Positions 8,272 through 16,416 of a DNA stretch of 41,017 bases are shown here, in pieces. The notes below the pieces were generated by a model that did no database searches, was not told the DNA's origin, and saw nothing but the letters and a program-made list of their open reading frames with translations. The position numbers were made by a program, and so were the translations under genes. The stretch is taken from contig JAQSWU010000013.1 of assembly GCA_029266475.1 (NCBI GenBank), positions 1 to 41,017 of the forward strand, in the 5' to 3' direction. Every line of letters begins with the position of its first letter. The first letter of the stretch is position 1. The DNA is from Rickettsiaceae bacterium. Its GTDB lineage: Bacteria > Pseudomonadota > Alphaproteobacteria > Rickettsiales > Rickettsiaceae.

Positions 8272-9780
8272 TTAAAAAATTGCTTTTATAATTTGGTCAG
8301 TATAATCATTTAACATTCTATAACAGAATATTTGTACGATACTAATAGAAGATAATAAATAAAATAGAAACTTACTACTTTTATCAATTGGCTTAGCTTT
8401 TCCAGGAGTGGTTAATTTTTTTCCATCGTCAAAAAATATAGTATTTATTATTTTGTAATTATAGAGTAATCCTAGGAAAGAAGCAAATATCATCGCAATA
8501 AATGTCGCTAAATGCCCCTTGCTTACATAGACTTGCAAAATATTTAATTTATTGAAAAAGTGCATAGTTGGCGGCAGAGCAGTATTATTTAATATGGTAA
8601 AACATAGCAACCAAGTAAATCGAGGGTAGTATTTAACAATACCTTTAATATTTTCAAGTTCGCTTGAGCCTTTAACCCCTTCTAAGATCGCAACACCAAC
8701 AAATAAGGTTGTTTTTAATATTACATCAGTAATTAAATATATTATAGTAACTTTAAAAGCCAAGGAACTATTAAAGGCTAGGGATAAAGTAATATAACCT
8801 ATATGGGTAAAGCTTGAAAATATAATTATATTCCTTAAAGAATTTTGCGATAAGGCAAGAATCGCCCCTAGCAATACAGAAAGTACCCCAAGACACTCAA
8901 AAATAAGTCCGATATTTAACTCGTTATATAAAATATTAGGCTCTAAAACACTATATATAAACCTTATAACGACATAGAAACCAACAAAATTTGAAAGTCC
9001 TGTTATTAAGGCGATAATCGCTGAAGAAGCATATTCATAGGCTTGTACCATCCATGAGTGGAAGGGAATAATGGCTACTTTCAATAAGCTTCCAGTTAAG
9101 TAAAAGGCTATTCCTACTATAAAAGCATTATTACTATATAAATTAGATGATAACTGCTTAATATCATCCATGTTTAAACTGCCAGTAGTTGCAAGTAGAA
9201 GCCCTATACCTATTAAGATAAAAGTTGCCCCAATTGTACCAAGTACCAGATAATGGAAAGCTCCTACTACCGACCTCTTATCACTGCCAAGAGAAAGTAG
9301 AGCATAAGTAGTGAGCGAAGATATTTCAATAAACACATATAAATTAAAAAGGTCTCCTGTACAGCTTATTCCAAGCAAGCCGATTTGTGATAACAGCAAA
9401 AGAGCGTAAATAATCCATATTTTCCCAGAAGAGGTGTTAGAAATTACTTGTGCCTCTAATAATCTCCCGCCTAAAGAAAAGAACAAGAAATATATTAAGT
9501 TAATTAAAAATATTGCTGGAAAGTTCAAATAATCGATTTTAAACTCAATACCAATAGGTGGTTGCCAATTACCGAGCGCGTAAGATATATATGGGCTCTC
9601 AGATAACTGGTAGCTTAGAAGAACGCTTAATAACAGATTTATCAAAGACGAGATGAAAACTAGTTTGCTAACTATATTAGCCCTGCGGACGGCCGCAGCA
9701 ACAAATATAGTTAGCATTGGAATTATAACCTCTATTACAGGAATGTGAGGAGTTATATTATTGATTAATGACTGTATCAT
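8272..9780 (-). CDS. mnhD: Na+/H+ antiporter subunit D (MnhD/MrpD)
   Basis: A 502-aa polytopic membrane protein and the best match to true MrpD in this cluster. The segment YALGNWQPPIGIEFKID (67-83) is the hallmark MnhD loop before TM3. Glu152 in YVFIEISS is the TM5 glutamate, Lys234 (LLKVAIIPF) and His241-Trp243 mark TM7, and the C-terminal LPPTMHFFNKL motif keeps its lysine. In Mrp complexes this subunit carries ion and proton pathways that use the proton gradient to expel Na+ or K+. It overlaps mnhC by 23 bp and is followed immediately by a second MrpD-like gene, an arrangement that suggests tight stoichiometric coupling. Confidence 0.93.
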   Translation of the reverse strand: MIQSLINNITPHIPVIEVIIPMLTIFVAAAVRRANIVSKLVFISSLINLLLSVLLSYQLSESPYISYALGNWQPPIGIEFKIDYLNFPAIFLINLIYFLFFSLGGRLLEAQVISNTSSGKIWIIYALLLLSQIGLLGISCTGDLFNLYVFIEISSLTTYALLSLGSDKRSVVGAFHYLVLGTIGATFILIGIGLLLATTGSLNMDDIKQLSSNLYSNNAFIVGIAFYLTGSLLKVAIIPFHSWMVQAYEYASSAIIALITGLSNFVGFYVVIRFIYSVLEPNILYNELNIGLIFECLGVLSVLLGAILALSQNSLRNIIIFSSFTHIGYITLSLAFNSSLAFKVTIIYLITDVILKTTLFVGVAILEGVKGSSELENIKGIVKYYPRFTWLLCFTILNNTALPPTMHFFNKLNILQVYVSKGHLATFIAMIFASFLGLLYNYKIINTIFFDDGKKLTTPGKAKPIDKSSKFLFYLLSSISIVQIFCYRMLNDYTDQIIKAIF

Positions 9781-10135
9781 CTTGACTTAAATTAATTTCA
9801 CTTTCATTTAAACTGTTAAAATTTTCATATATTCTATAGATAAGAGCAAGTCCTACCGATAATGTTGCAAGCCCTACTACTATTGCTGTAAGCATCAAAA
9901 CATGGGGTAATGGATTAGTAAAATTTACTGGACATTCTTCTTTTATTAGACACGGAAGCACTGGTGGCGCTCCTATATTTAATTTAGCAATAGCTATATA
10001 AAATATTAATACACCTGATTGTAAAATGCTAAGCCCAATCATTTTCCTAAAAAAATTATCACTAACTTGAACCAAATAAAGGCCCGCCGCAAAAGTTAAT
10101 ACTGCTGTTATATAAACTATGTTTATTATTATCAT
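9758..10135 (-). CDS. mnhC: Na+/H+ antiporter subunit C (MnhC, NuoK-like)
   Basis: A 125-aa protein with three membrane helices, homologous to NuoK of complex I. The central segment KMIGLSILQSGVLIFYIA (about 31-48) and LPHVLMLTAIVVGLATLSVG (about 75-94) are the conserved TM2 and TM3 of MnhC. A polar tail of about 25 residues follows. The loop between TM2 and TM3 contains two cysteines (PCLIKEEC), which might form a periplasmic disulfide; I do not know whether this is common in the family. It sits 6 bp after mnhB and its end overlaps mnhD by 23 bp, the usual B-C-D order of Mrp operons. Confidence 0.93.
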   Translation of the reverse strand: MIIINIVYITAVLTFAAGLYLVQVSDNFFRKMIGLSILQSGVLIFYIAIAKLNIGAPPVLPCLIKEECPVNFTNPLPHVLMLTAIVVGLATLSVGLALIYRIYENFNSLNESEINLSQDDTVINQ

Positions 10136-10141
10136 AAAACC

Positions 10142-10555
10142 CTATAATTTAGAAAATTCAAAATATAAAAGGGTTAATGTGCTTGCTACACATAAACCAA
10201 CTCCAAGCTCTATTGAGAATATGCCAAAGCTTTGAGCGTTGGTAGGGATAGAAAGCAAAGCATTATAATCAAGAAAATTAGCGCCTAGTAATAAGCAAGC
10301 AAGTCCTGTTAAGGCATATATTGCTACGCCAAAGCTTGATAATTTCAAAAGGAAATTAGTAGAAAACAAGCTTTGTAGGTGCTCTCTACCAAATATAATA
10401 TCTATGGCCACTATACCACTCGCAAATATTGCTCCTGCTTGGAATCCACCACCAGGCGATGTTTCGCCATTTATCTGTATGATCAAAGCGAATAAAACTA
10501 TAAACGGAAATACAAAATTTGTTGTTAGTTTTAGTATTTTATGGTTTTTCAACAT
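10142..10555 (-). CDS. mnhB: Na+/H+ antiporter subunit B (MnhB)
   Basis: A 137-aa membrane protein with about four helices. The signature ETSPGGGFQAGAI (31-43), placed after the first helix, identifies the MnhB family (PF04039). This subunit is part of the hydrophobic core that joins the MrpA-type module to MrpC/MrpD. The gene overlaps the end of the upstream MbhD/E-like gene by 17 bp and is followed 6 bp later by mnhC, supporting one transcript and coupled translation. Length and motif are normal. Confidence 0.93.
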   Translation of the reverse strand: MLKNHKILKLTTNFVFPFIVLFALIIQINGETSPGGGFQAGAIFASGIVAIDIIFGREHLQSLFSTNFLLKLSSFGVAIYALTGLACLLLGANFLDYNALLSIPTNAQSFGIFSIELGVGLCVASTLTLLYFEFSKL

Positions 10556-11147
10556 TTTTGCGCCTATAACTAAGTATTAAAGTTACAATAATCCCTGCTG
10601 TAAAGATTACTAGAGTTTCGCCTAATGTATCAAACCCTCTATAACTTGCTAATATTGCAGCAACGATTGAATTAATCCCAATTTCCTTCTCTGTATTTTC
10701 TATATAATGTTTAGTAGCAGCGTGTTGGTGTAGTGGGCCAGCCTCCGACCCATAATCTATAATGCTTTTACCAGAAAGCAGTAAAAGATAAACAAGCACG
10801 CCAGTAGTTAGAATAGAAAAGACAACATTTTTATTATTAATTGGTAGATGTGCGCCAATTTTTGGTAAAACTACTAATAATATAACTGTGGATATACACA
10901 CCCCAATTGCCGCCTCGGTCATAGCTACGTCAGGCGAATCTAATAATAAATAGATAACACAAATAATAAGGCTAAAAAGTGATAAGTATAATATGGATTC
11001 TAGTAAGCTATGGGTCCTAACTAACTTTATTAAAGTTAAAATCAGAGCAAAAGATACTAAACTAATAAATAATATGTGATCGCTAAAATTAATTTGAGCA
11101 GGTATTAAAAAGAACTGTAAAATTCTAGTTAAACTTTCATTAGTCAT
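10539..11147 (-). CDS. MrpA C-terminal-like protein (DUF4040 plus MbhE-type fusion)
   Basis: A 202-aa membrane protein corresponding to the C-terminal part of MrpA, or to MbhD and MbhE of group-4 hydrogenases fused in one chain. Residues about 28-95 hold the DUF4040 domain with its motif LLDSPDVAMTEAAIG (68-82), in which acidic residues lie within the membrane. Residues 159-182 hold the MnhB-N/MbhE segment, including YRGFDTLGETLVIF. No large MrpA N-terminal (NuoL-like) domain is attached; separate NuoL-like subunits downstream probably supply it. It overlaps mnhG by 8 bp and mnhB by 17 bp. Confidence 0.88.
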   Translation of the reverse strand: MTNESLTRILQFFLIPAQINFSDHILFISLVSFALILTLIKLVRTHSLLESILYLSLFSLIICVIYLLLDSPDVAMTEAAIGVCISTVILLVVLPKIGAHLPINNKNVVFSILTTGVLVYLLLLSGKSIIDYGSEAGPLHQHAATKHYIENTEKEIGINSIVAAILASYRGFDTLGETLVIFTAGIIVTLILSYRRKNVEKP

Positions 11148-11460
11148 TTTTGTCTAAAGCTCCTGTTAGTGGCGTGAGTTTACTAATCCATGCTGATTTT
11201 ACTAAAGCATGGGTGCTGCCAGGGCATATAATGAAAATTATTATTGCTAATAATATCAATTTCAAACTAGAAATTAATTCTGGTTGTAAAAAAGCTAAAC
11301 CTATTAATAACAACGGTATGCCAAAACTATCACTGATGCCGCTTGCATGCGCTCTTGTATAAAAATCAGGAAATCTAATGATTCCAAGCAATGCTGAGAT
11401 AATGAGCAAAGCGCCTGCTAACATCAAACTCCAGCCAGCTATTAATTTTAGAATAAGCAT
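11140..11460 (-). CDS. mnhG: Na+/H+ antiporter subunit G (MnhG)
   Basis: A 106-aa protein with three membrane helices. The motif GIIRFPDFYTRAHASG (about 26-41) between helices 1 and 2 is diagnostic for MnhG/PhaG (PF03334). MnhG is an accessory subunit of Mrp-type cation/proton antiporters in the inner membrane. Here it opens the antiporter part of the operon, 27 bp after the SURF1 gene, although in canonical Mrp operons it is last. No mrpE or mrpF is recognisable before or after it. Confidence 0.93.
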   Translation of the reverse strand: MLILKLIAGWSLMLAGALLIISALLGIIRFPDFYTRAHASGISDSFGIPLLLIGLAFLQPELISSLKLILLAIIIFIICPGSTHALVKSAWISKLTPLTGALDKND

Positions 11461-11487
11461 AATATTCCTTTTAACTACGCATTAAAT

Positions 11488-12201
11488 TTATTTATCTTCC
11501 CTTCTTCTGTGATAAAGTATGAATATTGTTAACAGTGTAAAAGCAGAAGTAAACCAAGTAATGGCATATTCTAGATGATTATTTCTAAGATTTACATTTA
11601 AATTGTTACCTATAGGATATTCATTTCCTTCAAAGACTCTCATAATATAATAACTTTCTATTTTTGCACCGACAAAATTCTGCATCTGTTCTAAGTTAAT
11701 ATTAAACCATATATTCTTTTTGTCATTATTTTCAGGTATAATCCAGCTTTTTTCCTCTCCAAGCATCACATAACCAATCACCTCTACGATTCCGGCTTCT
11801 AATGTATCAACCCTATTTGCTTGCGATTTCACATCTGATGGGATCCACCCTCTGTTAACTATCACAACTCTTCCATCTAAAGTTTTAAGGGGGGTTAAAA
11901 TCATAAAACCATCACCTTGTTTATGGGATCTTGAGCCGGCATATAAAAATATTTCTTTATCATGCATGTATTCGCCACTAACCTTTACTTTCCTGTATCT
12001 AAAGCTAGTCAGATCATCCAGTTTGATTGGCAACTGAATGGCAGGTAAATCTGATTTTTCCTGTAACTCTGTTATTTTAGCTTTTTTATCAGAGAGTCTT
12101 TCCAATTGCCAGCAACCAAGGTAAATTAGAAATAAAAACGTAGGTAAAGTGAATAGTAAAGGAATGAGTTGAAATTTAGTATTGAGGATTCTAATGTGCA
12201 T
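11488..12201 (-). CDS. SURF1 family cytochrome oxidase assembly protein
   Basis: A 237-aa inner-membrane protein of the SURF1 (Shy1) family, which assists haem a insertion and assembly of aa3-type cytochrome c oxidase. It has the standard hairpin topology: an N-terminal helix (about 12-31) ending in GCWQLERL (29-36), a periplasmic domain with VIVNRGWIP (about 113-121), and a C-terminal helix preceded by HLEYAITWF (209-217). All three are family landmarks. It is the first gene of the long minus-strand unit, its start lying 228 bp from the divergent ATP/ADP translocase. Its link with a cation antiporter hints at joint expression of respiratory membrane functions. Confidence 0.92.
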   Translation of the reverse strand: MHIRILNTKFQLIPLLFTLPTFLFLIYLGCWQLERLSDKKAKITELQEKSDLPAIQLPIKLDDLTSFRYRKVKVSGEYMHDKEIFLYAGSRSHKQGDGFMILTPLKTLDGRVVIVNRGWIPSDVKSQANRVDTLEAGIVEVIGYVMLGEEKSWIIPENNDKKNIWFNINLEQMQNFVGAKIESYYIMRVFEGNEYPIGNNLNVNLRNNHLEYAITWFTSAFTLLTIFILYHRRREDK

Positions 12202-12345
12202 CTTTAAAGTTTATTATTAATTTTGCTTATGTAAATTTAAATAGTTCTCAATTATTTTATATAATTATACCTAAGCTTGTAAAGGTATTATTTATAAAAT
12301 CCGCTAGTTTAAGTAGTTATATGACTTTCCCTTATAATAAAAGAA

Positions 12346-12374
12346 TTGACTAAAAGTAAGTTTTGATGTATAAA
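12346..12374 (+). promoter_or_regulatory. Predicted sigma-70 promoter of the ATP/ADP translocase gene
   Basis: TTGACT (12346-12351) and TATAAA (12369-12374) are separated by exactly 17 bp, each one mismatch from consensus. Transcription would begin near 12382, giving a leader of about 48 bases. An AGGA at 12420-12423 precedes the ATG at 12430. A second TTGACT at 12376 has no good partner. Confidence 0.6.
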
Positions 12375-12429
12375 TTTGACTAAAATTTTATAGAATTTAA
12401 CTAAATTTGTAACTTAAATAGGATTATAT

Positions 12430-13926
12430 ATGGCTAACAATAGTAGTAGCTCATGGGGCACTGAGCTTAGAAAGGTTTTATGGCCTATCGAATGGCATGA
12501 GAATAAAAAATTCTTGCCAATGGCAGCGATGATGTTTTTTATTCTTTTTAATTATTCAACTTTAAGATCAATCAAGGACGGATTTGTAGTAAGCCAAATC
12601 GGCCCTGAAGCAATTAGCTTCTTAAAAACATATTTCGTATTACCGTCAGCAATCCTTGCGATGGTTATATATGCTGAGCTTTGTAACTTGATGAGCGCAG
12701 AAAAAGTTTTCTATTCAATAACTTTATTTTTCGTTGGTTACCTCGCTTTATTTGCTTTCTTCCTTTATCCTTACCCTGAAATGTTCCATATGCAGCCTGA
12801 AACTGTAGAGAGACTGGCTAGCGAATACCCATATTTCCAGTGGTTCATTAGAATTATTGGTCAGTGGAGTTATGCAACATTCTACATTATGGCTGAGCTT
12901 TGGGGAAGTATGATGCTGAGCTTACTTTTTTGGCAATTTGCTAACCAGATAACAAAAACCGAAGAAGCAAAAAGATTCTACTCTATGTTTGGTTTGCTTG
13001 GTAATTTGGGTCTGATCCTAACCGGTTTTGTGCTTGACTTTTTCCTTCATGAAGATGCGCCGCATTATTTTGGCTTAAAATTCACTCCAATTTTAGTCTT
13101 ATCTGCTTTAAGTGGAGTTTGTCTGGTGGTGATTTATGCTTGGATGCAGAAAAATGTTTTAACAGATCCAACGCTCTACCAACCTGGTGCTGGAAAATCT
13201 AAAAAAAGCAAAGCTAAATTATCCTTAAAAGAGAGTTTCAGATTGATTTTCTCTTCAAAATATTTAGGATTAATTGCTATACTTGTACTTGCTTATGGCA
13301 TCTCTATTAATCTTGTTGAGGGTGTATGGAAAGCGAAGATTCGTGAGCTTTACCCTACTGCAGAAGCCTATACAAGATACATGGGATTCTTCCAAGGCTT
13401 ACAAGGCGCTGCCGCTATCTTCTTTATGTTAGTTGGTAGTAATATTCTTCGTAGGGTGTCTTGGGGAACAGCAGCAATATTTACACCGTTAATGGTTCTC
13501 ATTACGGGTCTAGGTTTCTTTGGCTTTATATTCTTTGGAGATGTTCTAGACAGCTATTTAGGTGCAATACTGGTAATGCAGCCACTTGCGCTTGCTGTAA
13601 CAATTGGTACAATCCAAAACGTACTGAGCAAGGCAACAAAATATTCGCTTTTTGATTCTACAAAAGAAATGGCTTATATCCCGCTTGATGATGAGCTTAA
13701 GACAAAAGGTAAAGCAGCAGTAGACGTTGTTGGCGGAAGAATGGGTAAATCTGGCGGTGGGTTAATCCAATCAACATTCTTCATGTTAATACCAAGCTTA
13801 ACATTCACCGAAGCAATGCCTTATTTTGCAGCTATTTTCTTTTTAATAGTATTAGCATGGGTATATGCAGTTAAAGCTTTAAATAAAGAATATAATTCTT
13901 TAATAAGCGAAACTGAGTCTAAATAA
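12430..13926 (+). CDS. tlcA: ATP/ADP translocase (Tlc, NTT family)
   Basis: A 498-aa protein with about 12 membrane helices, of the non-mitochondrial nucleotide transporter family found in Rickettsiales, Chlamydiae and plastids. It exchanges host ATP for bacterial ADP across the inner membrane. The N-terminal block, from [14 protein letters not shown] to [11 protein letters not shown] (about 17-52), and the later [11 protein letters not shown] (about 64-74) are strongly characteristic of Tlc1-type carriers. The long cytosolic loop after residue 240 is rich in Lys and Ser. The gene stands alone, with its own strong promoter and terminator. Homologues exist with other nucleotide specificities (CTP, GTP and others), so ATP/ADP exchange is the likeliest rather than proven activity. 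Confidence 0.95.
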   Translation: MANNSSSSWGTELRKVLWPIEWHENKKFLPMAAMMFFILFNYSTLRSIKDGFVVSQIGPEAISFLKTYFVLPSAILAMVIYAELCNLMSAEKVFYSITLFFVGYLALFAFFLYPYPEMFHMQPETVERLASEYPYFQWFIRIIGQWSYATFYIMAELWGSMMLSLLFWQFANQITKTEEAKRFYSMFGLLGNLGLILTGFVLDFFLHEDAPHYFGLKFTPILVLSALSGVCLVVIYAWMQKNVLTDPTLYQPGAGKSKKSKAKLSLKESFRLIFSSKYLGLIAILVLAYGISINLVEGVWKAKIRELYPTAEAYTRYMGFFQGLQGAAAIFFMLVGSNILRRVSWGTAAIFTPLMVLITGLGFFGFIFFGDVLDSYLGAILVMQPLALAVTIGTIQNVLSKATKYSLFDSTKEMAYIPLDDELKTKGKAAVDVVGGRMGKSGGGLIQSTFFMLIPSLTFTEAMPYFAAIFFLIVLAWVYAVKALNKEYNSLISETESK

Positions 13927-13938
13927 CTCTATTTTTTC

Positions 13939-13973
13939 GGAAGGGTCGCTGCCGCGATCTTTCCTTTTATTCT
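13939..13973 (+). terminator. Rho-independent terminator of the ATP/ADP translocase gene
   Basis: GGAAGGGTCGC (13939-13949) pairs with GCGATCTTTCC (13954-13964) across a 4-base loop, 11 pairs of which two are G-U, followed by TTTTATTCTT. It lies 12 bp past the stop codon and is one of the strongest terminators in the window. Confidence 0.85.
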
Positions 13974-14168
13974 TACCTATTATTCTTATTAATGCCTCGC
14001 AAACTTTCCTTACAAACATGCTAGCCTACAACAGTTAGTCATTTTTAACTATTATAATACTGATTTCTAATAAGCATTTACTCTTAACCCTATATATTAG
14101 AACATGTTAGTAAGTTATTAGAGAGAGCTTGTCTGCAAGATTTAGGGTTTACAGTCGATATTTATAAA

Positions 14169-14882
14169 ATGTTTCTGGTATTTTGCCGGGTTGGAGGTGC
14201 AATAAGGTTTTTGCCAGCCTTAGGAGAAGTTTTTTTTCCAATGACTATTAGAGTTGCCTTTAGCCTTGCCTTATCAATGGTAATATATCCGCTTGTATCT
14301 GAATCTTTAGCTAATGTTGAGCAGCCAATCCTAATGGTGAGCGGTATTATTAAAGAAGCATTTATAGGGGTATTTATAGGTTTAACCATCAAGCTAACTT
14401 TTCAAGCAATACATGTAGCAGCGGTTTTCATCGCTACTCAATCAGGACTGGCTTTTGCAACCCTCTATGACCCATCGCAGCGTGAACAATCTACAATAAT
14501 TGCCTCGCTAATATCGATTTTAGTGTTAACAGCAATATTCATTAGCGATACACATCATTTATATATTAAAGCAATCATTGAAAGTTATAATATTTTCCAC
14601 CCAAGTTCATTGTTGAATACTGCAGATTTTAGTGCTTCTATCGTAAAAACTTTAACAATAAGCTTGGAGATAGCTTTGAAAATTGCTGCGCCATATTTCT
14701 TGTTAAACCTAATTATTACCATTTGTAACGGTATACTTTCAAGGCTTATGCCTAGTTTCCAAGTATTTTTCGTTATGACGCCTCTGCAAGTTTTAATCAC
14801 GTACCTTATTTTATTCATTACCATAAACTCGACGATTGAGCTTGAGGTAGAAGCTATAAGAAGAGCCTTGCTTAATTTTTAG
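14169..14882 (+). CDS. fliR: Flagellar biosynthetic protein FliR
   Basis: An inner-membrane component of the flagellar type III export gate (FliPQR). After the ATG, the segment FCRVGGAIRFLPALGE (about 5-20) matches the FliR TM1 region, and the rest (237 aa, about six hydrophobic segments, with SGLAFATLYDPSQ near 90) fits the family. Family members usually have 15-20 more residues before the R-V/I-G motif. The frame stays open upstream to 14088 and its translation (LLERACLQDLGFTVDIYK) looks like the missing piece, yet contains no ATG, GTG or TTG. A CTG at 14133, five bases after GAGAGAG, is a possible non-standard start. Other flagellar genes in view lie 16 kb away. Confidence 0.85.
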   Translation: MFLVFCRVGGAIRFLPALGEVFFPMTIRVAFSLALSMVIYPLVSESLANVEQPILMVSGIIKEAFIGVFIGLTIKLTFQAIHVAAVFIATQSGLAFATLYDPSQREQSTIIASLISILVLTAIFISDTHHLYIKAIIESYNIFHPSSLLNTADFSASIVKTLTISLEIALKIAAPYFLLNLIITICNGILSRLMPSFQVFFVMTPLQVLITYLILFITINSTIELEVEAIRRALLNF

Positions 14883-14892
14883 TAATCTTACA

Positions 14893-14920
14893 TTGACATT
14901 ATATAATATAAAATTATTAT
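14893..14920 (+). promoter_or_regulatory. Predicted sigma-70 promoter of the GMP gene
   Basis: A perfect -35 hexamer TTGACA (14893-14898), a 16-bp spacer and TATTAT (14915-14920, 5 of 6) lie just after fliR. Transcription would begin about 70 bases before the ATG at 14998. This suggests the sugar-nucleotide gene is transcribed independently of fliR. Confidence 0.5.
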
Positions 14921-14997
14921 ATTTTGATAGATAGGCTTTATTTTAATTTAACAAATTAGAATCTCCTTTGAGTCTGTGTAAAATCTAAAGTAAGTAT

Positions 14998-16047
14998 ATG
15001 AAGATTAAACCAGTTATTTTAGCCGGGGGGTTAGGCACAAGGCTATGGCCATTTTCCAATGAAAAACATCCTAAACAATTTTTAAAAATATTTTCCAATA
15101 AAAGTTTATTCCAGTTAACTTTGGAAAGGCATAAAGGTATTTATTTCGGTACACCACTAATCATAATAGGCGAAGAGCATAGGTTTATTGCAGCAGAACA
15201 ACTTAGGGAAATAAATATCGATGCTGAAATAATAGTGGAGCCGGTACAAAAGAATACAGCTCCTTGTGCTTTGGTAGCTGCTTTAAAATATGAAAATTTA
15301 GAAGGAATGCTTGCGCTAATACCAGCCGATCATTTAATTGAAGATATTGACTCATATAAAGCAAGCTTATTGAAGCTTGCAGCAAACGCTGTAAGATATG
15401 ATTACATTTTTACTTTAGGAATTGAACCAAAAGAGCCGCACACAGGTTATGGTTATCTAGCTGCAGGCAAGCATTTGGGCGAAGATCTATTCAAAATAAA
15501 AAGTTTTGTAGAAAAGCCAAATCTTGAATTAGCTCGAGAATATTTAAATAAAAATAATTATTTTTGGAATTCAGGAATACTCTTATTTAGACCGAAAGTG
15601 CTAATCGATGAAGCTAGAATACTTGAGAAATCAATGCATGATGCTGTAGTAGAAGCTTTGCAAAAGGCGCGCCTAGACAAAGATTTCATTTGGCTCAATA
15701 GAGAGGTCTATTCGCAAATCAACGCTAATTCTATAGATCATGCGATACTTGAGAGAACTTTCAAGCTTGCCGTCGTTAAAGCAAGCTTTGACTGGAAGGA
15801 CCTAGGTAACTGGAATTCCCTTTGGCAAGTTTCAAGTAAGGATGAGAATAATAATGCTATTTTCGGTAATATTGTTCTTGAAGGAGTAAAAAATTCTTAT
15901 ATTAGCACAGCAAATAAGCTAACAGCTGTGCTTGGGGTAGATGATCTTATAATTGTAAACACTGATGAAATTACATTAATTGCTCATAAAAACAAGACTG
16001 AAGATATAAAATTGATAGTGGAGAAACTTGGTAAGCGCTATAGTTAG
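14998..16047 (+). CDS. manC: Mannose-1-phosphate guanylyltransferase (GDP-mannose pyrophosphorylase)
   Basis: Cytosolic enzyme that joins GTP and mannose-1-phosphate into GDP-mannose, a precursor of surface glycans. The nucleotide-binding signature LAGGLGTRLWP is at 8-18 with the following HPKQF at 24-28; PADH (109-112), the EPHTGYGYL block (146-154), FVEKP (170-174) and the sugar-binding NSGIL (191-195) all match. At 349 aa it is the single-domain form: the C-terminal cupin phosphomannose isomerase domain of bifunctional ManC (about 470 aa) is absent. No other GDP-mannose genes lie nearby, so the glycan served is unknown. The next gene begins 23 bp downstream. Confidence 0.9.
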   Translation: MKIKPVILAGGLGTRLWPFSNEKHPKQFLKIFSNKSLFQLTLERHKGIYFGTPLIIIGEEHRFIAAEQLREINIDAEIIVEPVQKNTAPCALVAALKYENLEGMLALIPADHLIEDIDSYKASLLKLAANAVRYDYIFTLGIEPKEPHTGYGYLAAGKHLGEDLFKIKSFVEKPNLELAREYLNKNNYFWNSGILLFRPKVLIDEARILEKSMHDAVVEALQKARLDKDFIWLNREVYSQINANSIDHAILERTFKLAVVKASFDWKDLGNWNSLWQVSSKDENNNAIFGNIVLEGVKNSYISTANKLTAVLGVDDLIIVNTDEITLIAHKNKTEDIKLIVEKLGKRYS

Positions 16048-16070
16048 CTTAATAATCCGAGTTATATAGC

Positions 16071-16388
16071 ATGTTTGAGCGATATTTTATCCAAAATTCT
16101 GCCGACAGTTTCAAAGTATATTTAAAAATTAAAGCTGCGGCTAAAAGAGATTCTATTGAAGGTTTCCAAGAGATTGACAATAAGTTTTATTTAAAATTAT
16201 CTGTAAAGCAAAGACCTGAACAGGGTAAAGCTAATCTCGCTATTATCAGTTATATAAGTAAAATCTTTGAGCTTCCCAAATCCTCATTTGAAATTATTCA
16301 AGGCGCGACTTCACCTCTTAAGATATTATTAATAAAAAAAATTGATTCAGCCTATTTAAAAAGTAAATTTCAACCTTATATATCATAA
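16071..16388 (+). CDS. DUF167 (YggU) family protein
   Basis: A 105-aa protein of the DUF167/UPF0235 family. The family pattern is clear: a strand with KIKAAAKRDSIEGF (about 19-32), LKLSVKQRPEQGKANLAIISYISK (about 42-65) with the conserved GKAN, and the end motif FEIIQGATSPLKILLIK. The biochemical function is not known. It sits 23 bp after the GMP gene and 28 bp before htpG, on the same strand, so it may share their transcript. Length and motifs are normal. Confidence 0.85.
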   Translation: MFERYFIQNSADSFKVYLKIKAAAKRDSIEGFQEIDNKFYLKLSVKQRPEQGKANLAIISYISKIFELPKSSFEIIQGATSPLKILLIKKIDSAYLKSKFQPYIS

Positions 16389-16416
16389 TTAGCAGATCAT
16401 TTTATTGGAGCAAAAT

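Noticed and set aside
16405-16416. TTG start extending HtpG by four residues
   Set aside because: The TTG is part of the TTGGAG ribosome site for the ATG at 16417.
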